Source of the DNA: Streptomyces uncialis
Lineage (GTDB): Bacteria > Actinomycetota > Actinomycetes > Streptomycetales > Streptomycetaceae
Direction: 5' to 3'
DNA length: 64,000 nt
Assembly: GCF_001905345.1 (NCBI RefSeq)
Contig: NZ_LFBV01000001.1
Location: 1,003,321-1,067,320, forward strand
The notes beneath the pieces were generated by a model. That model was given only the letters and a program-made list of their open reading frames with translations, did not search any database and was not told where the DNA came from. The position numbers were made by a program, and so were the translations under genes. Below are positions 1 to 8,708 of the stretch, piece after piece (positions within the stretch are counted from its first letter, which is position 1; each line of letters starts with the position of its first letter).

Positions 1-55
1 ATGCGGGCGCGGGAGGAGCGGACGGTGTGGTTACTGATGAGGGTGCCGTCGTCAT
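1..55 (-). CDS. 5' end of a leftward gene, possibly a MarR-type regulator (partial)
   Basis: An ATG on the minus strand at 55 opens a frame running off the left edge; the visible N-terminus is MTTAPSSVTTPSAPP. A purine-rich stretch lies just upstream of the start. It is divergent from the extradiol dioxygenase gene at 183. Flexible Ser/Thr/Pro N-termini like this, divergent to LigB/DODA dioxygenases, are common for MarR regulators in Streptomyces, but no domain is visible here, so the MarR call is an inference from context only. Confidence 0.4.
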   Translation of the reverse strand, partial: MTTAPSSVTTPSAPPAPA

Positions 56-78
56 ACCACCCACTCTACGAGCTTCTT

Positions 79-139
79 CTTGAATCTTAAACAAAGTCGA
101 CGTAGTCTTCCCTGGAACGGAAAGATTGAGACTTCAAGT
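79..139. promoter_or_regulatory. AT-rich divergent promoter/operator region
   Basis: The gap between the two divergent genes is AT-rich for this genome. It holds CTTGAA at 79-84 and TTCAAG at 133-138, which are inverted copies of one another. The second copy lies inside a 9-bp palindrome, ACTT-C-AAGT (131-139). This is a plausible binding site for the divergently encoded regulator; it is judged by eye only. Confidence 0.3.
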
Positions 140-182
140 ACATCGCAAGCCGTACCCCCTCACCCGCGCCGGAGTCGCCGCC

Positions 183-992
183 ATGAACACCCTCATCGGC
201 CATCAGGAGAACCGTTCGGCTGCCCGCATGCCTGCCCTCTACCTCAGCCACGGGGCGCCCCCGCTCGCCGACGACGTTCTATGGCCGGGCCAGCTCGCCG
301 CCTGGTCGGCTGGGCTGCCGCGCCCCAAAGCTGTCCTGATGGTGTCCGCCCACTGGGAGGAGGCGCCACTGGCGCTCGGCGCCGTGGAGCCCACCCCGCT
401 CGTCTACGACTTCTGGGGCTTCCCGGACCGCTACTACCAGGTCCGGTACGACGCTCCAGGCGCCCCCGCGCTCGCGGAGTCGGTACGACGGCTGCTGCGC
501 GCTCCCGGCATGCCTGTGCAGGACATCCCGGACCGTGGCCTCGACCATGGCGCTTACGTGCCCCTGGTCGAGATGTACCCGGACGCCGACGTCCCCGTCC
601 TCCAGGTCTCCATGCCGACCCTCGATCCCCGCAAGCTGCTGGAGATCGGCCGGAAGCTGGCGCCTCTGCGGGACGAGGGCGTTCTGATCGTCGGCAGTGG
701 TTTCTTCACGCACAACCTCGCCGCGCTGCGCCACCCGGGAGGGGTGCCCGGGTGGTCCGTCGAGTTCGACGACTGGGGACACCGTGCGCTGGACTCGGGC
801 GATGTCGACGGCCTTCTGGACTTCACGGTCAAGTCCCCGGCGGGCGCACTGGCCCACCCCCGTACCGAACACTTCGCCCCGCTGTTCGTCGCGATGGGCG
901 CTGCCGACGCGGCCGGTGACCTCGATACGCAGCGCAGCGTGATCGACGGCTTCTGGATGGGGCTGGCGAAGCGGTCGGTGCAGTTCGGCTGA
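183..992 (+). CDS. LigB/DODA-type extradiol dioxygenase
   Basis: 269 residues, close to the usual size of the 4,5-DOPA dioxygenase extradiol (LigB superfamily) proteins. These are non-haem iron or zinc enzymes that open aromatic catechol-type rings. The family landmarks are visible: LYLSHGAPPL near the N-terminus, VSAHWEE, a GLDHGAYVPL metal-ligand segment, and GSGFFTHNL. The start at 183 is chosen because GGAG lies 8 nt upstream; an upstream in-frame start at 126 has no ribosome binding site. The substrate cannot be read from the sequence. The gene is probably controlled by the divergent regulator at the left edge. Confidence 0.88.
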   Translation: MNTLIGHQENRSAARMPALYLSHGAPPLADDVLWPGQLAAWSAGLPRPKAVLMVSAHWEEAPLALGAVEPTPLVYDFWGFPDRYYQVRYDAPGAPALAESVRRLLRAPGMPVQDIPDRGLDHGAYVPLVEMYPDADVPVLQVSMPTLDPRKLLEIGRKLAPLRDEGVLIVGSGFFTHNLAALRHPGGVPGWSVEFDDWGHRALDSGDVDGLLDFTVKSPAGALAHPRTEHFAPLFVAMGAADAAGDLDTQRSVIDGFWMGLAKRSVQFG

Positions 993-1125
993 ACCGTCAG
1001 CAGTGCGCGGGGCGTAGGGGGTGGGTCTGCTCTCCGATGCTCTTCCGGCGGTCCGCGCGTCACATCGAAGCGGCCACCCGCTGTGCCCGGGTGGCCGCTT
1101 CGATCGCGGTTGAAGCGGCCATCGG

Positions 1126-2241
1126 TCAGAAGATCGGTTCATTGAGGTCGATCGCGCGGCGCGCGGCGGCCAGAGCCTGCGGATCGCCCACATCGAGGGC
1201 GGTGTCGTTGAACTTGATGGTGTGGTCGTCCCCATGCGCGGCGGCCCGCTCGAACATCTCCTGCGGGGTCGCCCCTCCCGCGGAGGGGTACGCGGCCGGG
1301 GTCGGGGCCGTGTAGGCGGCGGTCACCGCCGCACTGGCGGCCCACGCGGCGGCCAGCGAGGGCGGCCACAGGTCACGGGGAAGCGCCGGCAGTGCTCGCA
1401 GGACCGCGTTCGGGGCGGTCGCGGCGTGCACCAGCATCACCGGCTGGCCGTGTCCATGAGCGGCGTACCGGTGGACGGCGGCGGTGACCAATTGGGTCAG
1501 CGCGGCGCGTGCGGTGTCCGGATTGTTGGTCGCCGCCGCAGGCCAGCCCGGGAAGGCGGTGAGCCGACCCAGTCGCTCCTGGATGCCGCCCTCCTGCACA
1601 TCGATCGCCGGGACGGCGTCAAGCGCGGCCGCGGCCGTCCGGGCGCCCGGGAGAGTCCCGAGTGGCGGCAGGGTCTGGTGTCGTGCTGCCCAGTAGCCGA
1701 GCCCGTGTGCCAGCTCCGCCACCCTGAGGCCGGACCGCGAGGCCCGGCCTTGGGCCGACTCGTCCTCCAGCAAGCTGCGTACGGCGTGCCCCACCCGGAT
1801 CACCGGATGAGTCGCCCCACCCGCGATCCCGGGCAGCAGGCGCGGCCACCACTCGCTGAGCACGTCCCGCCAGGGCCGCTCCGCGGTCTCCCGTACGAAG
1901 TGATCGGTCCAGTCCGCGATGCGGCGTGGGTCGCCCAGCGCCGTGTGCCAGTTGTCGACCGTCACGCGCGCGTGACGGTCGGGCATGTCCTCAAGCTTGT
2001 GGCGGTAGCGATCCAGCCAGCGGTGGACACCCGTCGCCTGGCCGCCCCGTACCAGGGCCTCCACCGCCATTGGGGCGTGGTTGCTGAGCCAGCCGAGCCG
2101 TTCGGGCCCAAAGGCGTGCAGTCGCTCCAGCGCCTCGTCCAGGGTGCCGGACAGGTCGGGAACGGGGGCGGCGGATGCTGTGGGGTCATCGAGGGGATCC
2201 GGGAGATCGGGACTGCCTGGAAGGTGGGGGAGTGAAGTCAT
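1126..2241 (-). CDS. Questin-oxidase-like family protein
   Basis: 371 residues from an ATG at 2241. The protein is all soluble with no signal peptide. Features fit the questin oxidase-like family (formerly DUF4243): an early NHAPMAVEAL segment, HRWLDRYR, a central HPVIRVGHAVRSL block, and a conserved C-terminal DDHTIKFNDTAL stretch with histidines. Fungal members carry out a Baeyer-Villiger-type opening of anthraquinones. Bacterial members are mostly uncharacterised, so the substrate is unknown. A longer reading to 2322 exists, but its N-terminus is Arg/Ser-rich and unlike the rest. Assignment rests on motif memory, not a search. Confidence 0.75.
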   Translation of the reverse strand: MTSLPHLPGSPDLPDPLDDPTASAAPVPDLSGTLDEALERLHAFGPERLGWLSNHAPMAVEALVRGGQATGVHRWLDRYRHKLEDMPDRHARVTVDNWHTALGDPRRIADWTDHFVRETAERPWRDVLSEWWPRLLPGIAGGATHPVIRVGHAVRSLLEDESAQGRASRSGLRVAELAHGLGYWAARHQTLPPLGTLPGARTAAAALDAVPAIDVQEGGIQERLGRLTAFPGWPAAATNNPDTARAALTQLVTAAVHRYAAHGHGQPVMLVHAATAPNAVLRALPALPRDLWPPSLAAAWAASAAVTAAYTAPTPAAYPSAGGATPQEMFERAAAHGDDHTIKFNDTALDVGDPQALAAARRAIDLNEPIF

Positions 2242-2322
2242 GCCCGGCACCGTAGGCGGCGACCGTCGCGCAACGTAACGGACCGAGGACGTAGTCCGTC
2301 GGCGGCATGACCTAGGTCGCAC

Positions 2323-2713
2323 GACGCATCAACCCGCTGACGGGTGGACGGTCGAAGAGGCAACTAATTCGTGACCTGGTTCGTCTTGACAGGTGGGAGG
2401 CCGGACAAAGATGACAGCCTCCCGGGCGCAGGCGGCCCGACGGCTGTGAGAGCGGTCTCGCGGTGCGGTCGAGAAGGCCTTCCCGACGGGAGCGGGCCTT
2501 CGGTGACCGGTCCTGACCTGCGGATCCACAGGAGCGGCGACCTACCGTGCTCATGTGGTGGTGCAGGGTACTGCATGATCACAGAAATGGACGAGCCGGT
2601 TGGGAATTCTGTCCGGATTCCAGTCGTTGTTTCCTTCGGAAGCTGGGCACCCGGAAGGGTGAGCAGATGGCCACAAAGGATCAGCTGAACCACTCGCTAG
2701 CAAGGGAGCACGC
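2323..2713. other. Intergenic region upstream of hrdD
   Basis: About 390 bases between the divergent questin-oxidase-like gene and hrdD. It holds the SigR-type promoter at 2602-2628 and the hrdD ribosome binding site GGGAG just before 2714. Short frames here have poor codon bias and are not called. Confidence 0.6.
2602..2628 (+). promoter_or_regulatory. SigR-type promoter of hrdD
   Basis: GGGAAT at 2602-2607 is followed by exactly 18 bases and then GTT at 2626-2628. This matches the GGGAAT-N18-GTT consensus of the thiol-oxidative-stress sigma factor SigR of Streptomyces. In S. coelicolor hrdD is a known SigR target, so both position and sequence agree. The predicted transcript start is about 75-80 nt before the hrdD ATG. 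Confidence 0.75.
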
Positions 2714-3721
2714 ATGGCAACCCGTGCCGTCGCCCGTCGTCGGTCCGCCACTGGCGGTGCCGACACGGCCAGCAGTGTTCGCGCCGTAGGCGGCGAGATC
2801 GCCGATCGCGACCTGGTCGGCATGTACCTCGACGAGATCGCGCGCACGCCGCTGCTGGACGCAGCCAAGGAAGTCGAGCTGTCGCAGACCATCGAGGCTG
2901 GCGTCTACGCCCAGCAGATCCTCGACGGCGATGTCGAGAGCGAGGCCGTGAAGAAGGACGGCGCCTCCCGCGAGGAGCTGGAGGCACTGATCGCCGCTGG
3001 TGAGGCCGCCAAGGATGTCTTCATCCGGTCCAACCTGCGCCTGGTCGTCGCCGTTGCCCGTCGCTATCCGCGCAGCGGCCTGCCCCTGCTGGACCTGATC
3101 CAGGAGGGCAACGCCGGACTCGTCCGCGCGGTCGAGAAGTTCGACTACCGCAAGGGCTTCAAGTTCTCCACGTACGCGACCTGGTGGATCCGCCAGGCGA
3201 TCACCCGCTCGATAGCGGACCAGTCGCGCACGATCCGGCTGCCCGTCCATCTCGTCGAGGAACTGGGGCGCATCCGCCGTGTCCAGCGCGAGTTCAACCG
3301 CGAGAAGGGCCGCGAGCCGGAGCCGCAGGAGATCGCCGCGGAGCTGGGCTCCACCCCCGAACGCGTGGTCGATGTCCTCGACTGGGCCCGTGATCCGGTC
3401 TCGCTGAACATGTCCGTGGACGACCAGGGCGACACCCAGTTCGGTGACCTCCTAGAAGACACCTCCGCGGTGTCTCCGGAGCAGTCCGTCCTCACACTGC
3501 TGCGCAGCGAGGAGCTGGACGGTCTCATCGGCCGCCTCGACCAGCGCACGGCGTCGATCATCAAGATGCGTTACGGCATCGACGACGGGCGCGAGCGCAC
3601 GCTCACCGAGGTCGGCAAGGAGCACGGCCTCACTCGCGAACGGATTCGGCAGATCGAGAAGCACGCCCTGCTGGAGCTGAAGCGGCTGGCCCGGGACACC
3701 GGCTTCGACGCGGCGGCCTGA
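2714..3721 (+). CDS. hrdD: RNA polymerase sigma-70 family factor HrdD
   Basis: 335 residues: a group 2 (non-essential, RpoD-like) sigma factor without the long N-terminal region 1.1 extension of HrdB. Region 1.2 (RDLVGMYLDEIARTPLL) begins near residue 30. Region 2 has the core-binding and -10 recognition segment LLDLIQEGNAGLVRAVEKF ... FKFSTYATWWIRQAITRSI. Region 3 follows, and region 4.2 ends with the helix-turn-helix LTREIRQIEKHALLELKRL-type sequence (LTRERIRQIEKHALLELK). The C-terminus ARDTGFDAAA matches my recollection of S. coelicolor HrdD. The ATG at 2714 has GGGAG upstream. Expression is probably driven by SigR (promoter at 2602-2628). Confidence 0.93.
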   Translation: MATRAVARRRSATGGADTASSVRAVGGEIADRDLVGMYLDEIARTPLLDAAKEVELSQTIEAGVYAQQILDGDVESEAVKKDGASREELEALIAAGEAAKDVFIRSNLRLVVAVARRYPRSGLPLLDLIQEGNAGLVRAVEKFDYRKGFKFSTYATWWIRQAITRSIADQSRTIRLPVHLVEELGRIRRVQREFNREKGREPEPQEIAAELGSTPERVVDVLDWARDPVSLNMSVDDQGDTQFGDLLEDTSAVSPEQSVLTLLRSEELDGLIGRLDQRTASIIKMRYGIDDGRERTLTEVGKEHGLTRERIRQIEKHALLELKRLARDTGFDAAA

Positions 3722-3974
3722 TCCATCCGGACCCTGGCCGCGCCGCCCCTCGCCACCACCGGACCGAGGTCGCTGAACCCTCGAACCGGAACCGGAGCAG
3801 TCCGTTCGGGGGACGGGACACGGAACATCGGGCGAAGGGCGCGCGAATCGCGCGCATCCCGCCCACGAAGGGCGCGGACATGGGGTACGTTCGCGACCAG
3901 TGGGTAAGCAAGACCTGGTACCCACCTCGGGCAGTCGAGCATCGCGAACAGCGGCTCGACACGCCCCCCAAGAC

Positions 3975-4011
3975 GAGCCCCGGCGCCCACCCCCCCCCGG
4001 CGCCGGGGCTC
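3975..4011. terminator. Bidirectional terminator between hrdD and the WYL regulator
   Basis: A perfect 13-bp stem: GAGCCCCGGCGCC at 3975-3987 and its complement at 3999-4011, with a C-rich 11-nt loop. It lies between two convergent genes, where a shared terminator is expected. There is no U-tract, as is usual in Streptomyces. A second 17-bp palindrome (GCGCGCGA and TCGCGCGC around one A) lies at 3839-3855. Confidence 0.65.
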
Positions 4012-4031
4012 CCTCGTACCCTCAGCAGGGC

Positions 4032-5048
4032 TCATCGGGCTGCCCGCGCCCCTTCGTCCCCCTCGTCGGGTGGGTCCGCGACCGGGCTCGCCGCCCGGGT
4101 GAACCGCGCGCCCATCTCCGCCACCGTCGCCACCAGCTCGGGCGGACCACCAACGGTGAAGTCGCAGTCCGCCCCGGCCAGCCGGAACGCCAACCACTCA
4201 GGGGCGTCACCGGTGGCGCCGCGCAGGACACAGTTCCCGTCGTCCAACGGCTCAGGTGTGCCGTACAAGCTTGGCAGCCGTGCCGCGACCGACTCCGCGG
4301 AGGCCGCGAACGTCACCGTGAACTCGTACGTCCGCTGCTGGCGGCGCATCCGCTTCCTCAGGAACTCCGCCGCGCTCCCTGACGGCAGTTCCCGCGGGGT
4401 GAAGCGCGCGCCTGTGGCCAACGGCGTGCCGATCACCCGGTCGACCCGGAACGTCCGCCAGTCGTCCCGCTCCATGTCGAAGGCCACGAGGTACCAGCGG
4501 CGTCCCGTCGACACCAACCGGTACGGCTCCGTCAGCCGCCGCGACTCGGAGCCGTCCCCGGAGCGGTACCCGAAACGCAGCCGCTCGCTGCCCGCGACCG
4601 CCGAGGCCATCACGGTCAGTGTCTCCGTCGCGATGGTGGGGCCGTCCCCGCTGGTCAAGGGCACGGTGGCTGCTTGGAGCACGTTCACCCGATGCCGAAG
4701 GCGCCCCGGGAGTACCTGCTCCAGCTTCGCCAGCGCGCGGACGGACGCCTCCTCGATACCCTCGACCGCGTGTCCGGCCCCGGCGCGCAGGCCCACCGCG
4801 ATGGCCACCGCCTCCTCGTCGTCCAGGACCAGTGGCGGCAGTGCCTTGCCGGCGACCAGCCGATATCCGCCTTCCGCGCCCCGCGCCGCGCGCACCGGAT
4901 AGCCGAGCTCGCGAAGTCGGTCGATGTCCCGGCGTACGGTCCGCCGTGAGACTCCCAAACGGTCGGAGAGCTCCCCGCCCGGCCATTCCCGGGGTGTCTG
5001 GAGCAGGGACAGCAGCTGAAGCAGTCGGCCTGGTGTGTCCGTCGTCAT
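4032..5048 (-). CDS. YafY-type HTH/WYL-domain transcriptional regulator
   Basis: 338 residues. A DeoR-like winged helix-turn-helix occupies roughly residues 1-60 (LLSLLQ, LSDRLGVSRRTVRRDIDRLRELGYPV). A WYL domain follows around 140-230, with the name motif visible in GRRWYLVAFDMERDDWRTFRVDRV, and a WCX-type C-terminus. WYL domains are thought to sense ligands, including nucleic-acid-derived ones. The start is the ATG at 5048; the reading frame stays open far upstream on this strand, but that part is antisense to the MFS gene. The gene is divergent from the drug exporter gene at 5112 with 63 bases between them, the usual arrangement for a local regulator. Confidence 0.9.
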   Translation of the reverse strand: MTTDTPGRLLQLLSLLQTPREWPGGELSDRLGVSRRTVRRDIDRLRELGYPVRAARGAEGGYRLVAGKALPPLVLDDEEAVAIAVGLRAGAGHAVEGIEEASVRALAKLEQVLPGRLRHRVNVLQAATVPLTSGDGPTIATETLTVMASAVAGSERLRFGYRSGDGSESRRLTEPYRLVSTGRRWYLVAFDMERDDWRTFRVDRVIGTPLATGARFTPRELPSGSAAEFLRKRMRRQQRTYEFTVTFAASAESVAARLPSLYGTPEPLDDGNCVLRGATGDAPEWLAFRLAGADCDFTVGGPPELVATVAEMGARFTRAASPVADPPDEGDEGARAAR

Positions 5049-5111
5049 GCTTCCCAGCTTGCCCTGCATAGCGGACACTTTCTGGCCTAATTGAACCTTA
5101 GCGTGCTGCCC

Positions 5112-6797
5112 ATGACCTCTTCCACATCCCCTTCCGAGCGGGTGCCCGTTCCGATTCCCGGTACCGGCGCGGCCCGCGTCGCCACCGGAACCAGCCCCGC
5201 GACGACCGGCCCCGGACCCGCGGGTGGCGCGTCCGGAACCGGAGACCCTGCCTCGGACCGCCGCCGCTGGTTCGCGCTGGCGATCGTGATGACCGCCGCG
5301 TTCATGGACCTTGTCGACGTGACGATCGTCAACATCGCCGTCCCGGCGATCCAGCGCGACGAGGGTGCCAGCTTCAGCCATATCCAGTGGATCACCGCCG
5401 GCTACGCCCTGGCGTTCGCCGCCGGACTGGTCACCGGGGGACGTCTGGGGGACATCCACGGCCGCAAGCGGATCTTCCTGATCGGAATGACCGGCTTCAC
5501 GGTCGCGTCCGCGCTGTGCGGCTTCGCCGTCAACCCGGACATGCTCGTCGCCTCCCGCATACTCCAGGGCGCGATGGCCGCGCTGATGGTGCCCCAGGTG
5601 CTGTCCATCGTCCACGCGACGTTTCCCGCGCACGAGAGGGGCAAGGTCTTCGGTCTGTTCGGCGCGGTCGTGGGCCTCGGCGCCGTCTCCGGTCCGCTGC
5701 TGGGCGCACTGCTCACCCAGTGGAACCTCTTCGGCCTCGAATGGCGCCCGATCTTCCTGATCAACCTGCCGATCGGGATCGTGGGCCTTGTCCTCGGCAG
5801 CAAGTTCATCAGTGAGTCGAAGGCGCCGCGCGCGCTCAAGCTGGACCTGGTTGGCGTCGCCCTGGTGACCCTCGGCCTGCTGCTGCTGCTCTACCCGCTC
5901 ACACAGGGGCGGGAGTTGGGCTGGCCGCTGTGGGGGTACGCGTCGATGGCGGGTGCGTTCGTCGTCTTCGCGGCACTGCTGGCGTACGAGCGGCACAAGG
6001 CGCGCAAGGACGGGTCGCCGTTGATCGAGCTGTCGCTGTTCAAGGTGAAGAGCTTCGCGGCGGGCATCGCCGTCCAGACCGTGTTCGGCATCGGGCTCGG
6101 TGTGTACTTCCTCGTCTCGACCCTCTACATGCAGCTCGGGCTCGGCTGGAGCATTCTGCGCGCCGGACTGACCGGGGTGCCCTTCTCGATCGCCGTGTCG
6201 GTGGCGGCCGGGATGTCCGTCCAACTGCTCGTCCCGCGCTTCGGACGCAAGGTGCTCCAGACCGGCGCGCTGACCATGGCCGCCGGCGTCCTGCTCTACC
6301 TCTGGGTGGCCGACCGGTACGGGATGGACATCACTTTCTGGCAGATGGTCCTGCCGCTCGTGGTCATGGGGATCGGCATGGGGCTGATCGTCGCCCCGCT
6401 CACCGACGCCATCCTGTCCGAGGTGCCGCGTGAGCACGCCGGGTCGGCCTCCGGTCTGCTCAACACCGTTCAGCAGATGGGCAACGCCCTCGGGCTGGGC
6501 CTCGTGTCCGTCGTCTTCTTCGGGGTCATCGACGAACATGTGGCGCCCAGCGCGCTGGGCGCGGAGTTCGTGAACGGCTTCCAGCACGCGCTCAAGTACG
6601 TCGTCGCGGTCATGGTGGCCATCTTCGGGCTGATGTTCCTGCTGCCGCGCAAGCCGGGGACGGGCCTGGAAGGCGGAGACGGAACGGAGGGACACCCGTC
6701 CCTCGCGGGTCCGTCCACGGCAGCGACATCCGACGGCACGGACGCCACGAACGCTGCCGACGACGACACGAGGGGCGGGAGGCTTCTCGTGCACTGA
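5112..6797 (+). CDS. DHA2-family MFS efflux transporter (EmrB/QacA type)
   Basis: 561 residues. After a Thr/Pro/Gly-rich N-terminal tail of about 55 residues come roughly 14 membrane segments. These include the DHA2 landmarks MDLVDVTIVNIAVPAI in TM1 and GGRLGDIHGRKRIFLIG (motif A) in the loop after TM2. The SGLLNTVQQMGNALGLGL segment near the end is typical of this subfamily. It is a proton-driven exporter of drugs or metabolites in the cytoplasmic membrane. The ATG at 5112 is preferred to a TTG at 5091, which has no ribosome binding site. It is divergent from the WYL regulator, which probably controls it. Confidence 0.92.
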   Translation: MTSSTSPSERVPVPIPGTGAARVATGTSPATTGPGPAGGASGTGDPASDRRRWFALAIVMTAAFMDLVDVTIVNIAVPAIQRDEGASFSHIQWITAGYALAFAAGLVTGGRLGDIHGRKRIFLIGMTGFTVASALCGFAVNPDMLVASRILQGAMAALMVPQVLSIVHATFPAHERGKVFGLFGAVVGLGAVSGPLLGALLTQWNLFGLEWRPIFLINLPIGIVGLVLGSKFISESKAPRALKLDLVGVALVTLGLLLLLYPLTQGRELGWPLWGYASMAGAFVVFAALLAYERHKARKDGSPLIELSLFKVKSFAAGIAVQTVFGIGLGVYFLVSTLYMQLGLGWSILRAGLTGVPFSIAVSVAAGMSVQLLVPRFGRKVLQTGALTMAAGVLLYLWVADRYGMDITFWQMVLPLVVMGIGMGLIVAPLTDAILSEVPREHAGSASGLLNTVQQMGNALGLGLVSVVFFGVIDEHVAPSALGAEFVNGFQHALKYVVAVMVAIFGLMFLLPRKPGTGLEGGDGTEGHPSLAGPSTAATSDGTDATNAADDDTRGGRLLVH

Positions 6798-6834
6798 CCC
6801 CGCGCCAGGGCCCCGCGGGCGACAGCTTCCGCTT

Positions 6835-6877
6835 CGGCTGCCCGGTGGACGCGCATTCCGCGTCCACCGGGCAGCCG
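6835..6877. terminator. Strong stem-loop terminator after the MFS gene
   Basis: A perfect 19-bp stem: left arm 6835-6853 (CGGCTGCCCGGTGGACGCG), loop CATTC, right arm 6859-6877. It starts 38 bases after the MFS stop codon. Confidence 0.8.
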
Positions 6878-7421
6878 CCTCCGTCAAACGGCGCGCCATC
6901 CCGCCCTGCGCCCCGCGATGCCTGGCCGTCCCTTCCGACCTGGGCGTCTCATGAGGCCTGGGCGTCTCATGAGGCTTTGACTCCGCAGTCCCGCCGCGCC
7001 TCCGCGACAGACCCACACATGCCCAGCCGAACATTCGGTTGGTAATGGAAGCGATGAACGTGCCCGTCATGCCGATCTCCCCCGTGCCGTGATCGTGGAC
7101 TCCCGCAAAAACGGTAGCCGGGAGCACCGACATCCCGCTGGGCCTGTGGATAACCTCCGTCGGCCGAACGCCTGGCCCGGTACGACCGGACAGGAGCGCC
7201 CCGCCGCGCACCCGAGGGGAACGGCGTCGGCTGCTCTTTCGACGGACCCGGTACCGTCCACAGCTTCGGCTTGATTCCGCGCCTTCAAGCGCATCGGGCG
7301 TCACTCCCACGAGTGATGCTTCATCACAAGCTGACATATGCACAGGACATGACGCACCATGCGTTACTTAATCCTCTTCGCCCCCTGTTGGAGACGCCCG
7401 CCCCTGAGGTCTACTGGCGTC
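6878..7421. other. Gene-free stretch with a tandem duplication
   Basis: About 540 bases without a convincing gene. An 18-bp unit (CCTGGGCGTCTCATGAGG) occurs twice in perfect tandem at 6939-6956 and 6957-6974. The second half (about 7270-7420) is AT-richer and could hold the promoter of the small membrane protein gene. I see no tRNA or structured RNA. Confidence 0.4.
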
Positions 7422-7841
7422 ATGCCAGCGCACATGTCATCCATCCAGCAACTGGGCATCGCCGCCCTCGCGCTGGCCACCGTCCTGTGGACGGTGGTCC
7501 TGATACGCGCACTGCGCCGAGAGCCCGACCCAGGTACCGTCGCGCCCCGACCGGACACCACTGAGCCGCTCACCGCCCCCGAAGCATCCATACCCGACGC
7601 CACGACCCCGGACACGGTGACTCCGCCTGATCGCGAGACGTGGCCCCGCCCGGCCGGCCTTCCTCGGCCCCAGCAGCGTCGGCCTCGGGCTCCGCATGCC
7701 CGAAGCGCGAGGGTGACCCTGCGGGCCATGCCCCACCAGCACATCCCGGCAACCGAATCGGTCGCCCTCACCGCTGCGGAGCGAGCGGCGTTCGCGGCCC
7801 TGGTCCGTCAGTTCGACGACGACCACCCGCGTCATACCTGA
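7422..7841 (+). CDS. Small single-pass membrane protein, function unknown
   Basis: 139 residues if started at the ATG at 7422 (7434 is also possible; a longer form starts at 7359). One N-terminal membrane helix is visible, LGIAALALATVLWTVVLIRAL. It is followed by a Pro/Thr/Asp-rich tail and a short hydrophilic end with LTAAERAAFAALVRQFDDD. I do not recognise the family. Codon use is Streptomyces-like but the middle part is low complexity, so the call is moderate. It is convergent with the DUF6227-like gene. Confidence 0.5.
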   Translation: MPAHMSSIQQLGIAALALATVLWTVVLIRALRREPDPGTVAPRPDTTEPLTAPEASIPDATTPDTVTPPDRETWPRPAGLPRPQQRRPRAPHARSARVTLRAMPHQHIPATESVALTAAERAAFAALVRQFDDDHPRHT

Positions 7842-7946
7842 GGCGGGTGGGTCGTGGCAGTTGAACGAATCCGGACGGTGCGAACCGTTCACCGAGCTAC
7901 AGGGGAGGGTAGGAGAGGGGAGAAGCGCCCCCTGCCCTCCCTGCGG

Positions 7947-8708
7947 CTAAGCTCCAGGCGCCCTGGACGCCCGTCGTTCCATGGCCTCGCGTGCCGCGGC
8001 CTCGGACACGTAGACCTCGCACATATGGCGTCCGTCGGGTGTCGCCGTGTGCTCGACCTCCCACAGGCTGACCTCGCGCCCGTCACCCAGCAGGAACGCG
8101 TGCTCGTACAGCGAGAAGGCGAACGTCGCGGCCCCTTCGCCGCTGGGCAACGGTCTCCCGAACGCCTGCGTGATCTGGTGCGCGCACGCCTCCCGGAGCA
8201 GCTGCGCCATATCGGCGCCCGGCGCGTCCGTGTTCTCGGCGCGACGCAGTAAACGGCGCGCGTGATCAGCCGAGTCGTCCGGCATGTACGAGTGTCTGGG
8301 TCTGGGCATGGGTGGCAACTGGATCAGCACCGGCAGCTCGAAGTCGGGCGTCACGGTCGGCAGCGGCAGCCGGGCTGTGGCCGTCCGCAGGTCCTCCTCG
8401 CCCGTGTACACCTCGTGCAGCAGCCGCCCGCGTCCACCGGGGCTCGTGTTGTGCACCAGTTCCCACAGGGTGAGTGCGCTGCCGTCGGCGAGCAACCAGG
8501 TATGCCGGTACGTCTCTCGGTGCAGCCCCCTGCTGTGATGCGCGGAGTGCAGTGAACTGTCATGCGCGAGAGCGCGGTCGAGGCGCCGTATGGTCTCGTC
8601 CGGCAGCTCGAAGGAGTTGAGAGCGCGCCCGAGGAGCCGAACGAGGTGCTCCTCAGGAGACCCGGACGACTCGGGTGGCTCGTGCGCTGCGTCAGGCGGA
8701 ACGCTCAA
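7947..8708 (-). CDS. DUF6227-like conserved Streptomyces protein
   Basis: 253 residues from a TTG at 8708 (the GGGGAGG sequence ends 4 bases upstream). The protein is soluble and has an internal duplication. Two similar halves each contain a His/Trp block, RHTWLLADGSALTLWELVHNT in the first and EHAFLLGDGREVSLWEVEHTA in the second, each after a helical segment starting HLVRLLGRALNSFEL or HARRLLRRAEN. This layout matches what is annotated as DUF6227 in Streptomyces. No catalytic motif is evident and no function is known. Confidence 0.82.
   Translation of the reverse strand: MSVPPDAAHEPPESSGSPEEHLVRLLGRALNSFELPDETIRRLDRALAHDSSLHSAHHSRGLHRETYRHTWLLADGSALTLWELVHNTSPGGRGRLLHEVYTGEEDLRTATARLPLPTVTPDFELPVLIQLPPMPRPRHSYMPDDSADHARRLLRRAENTDAPGADMAQLLREACAHQITQAFGRPLPSGEGAATFAFSLYEHAFLLGDGREVSLWEVEHTATPDGRHMCEVYVSEAAAREAMERRASRAPGA

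Noticed and set aside
5049..7343. Upstream extension of the WYL-regulator frame to a 1103-residue minus-strand protein
   Set aside because: It is antisense to the MFS gene for most of its length, is rich in His, Gln, Asp and Arg as expected for a shadow of G+C-rich codons, and contains no domain.
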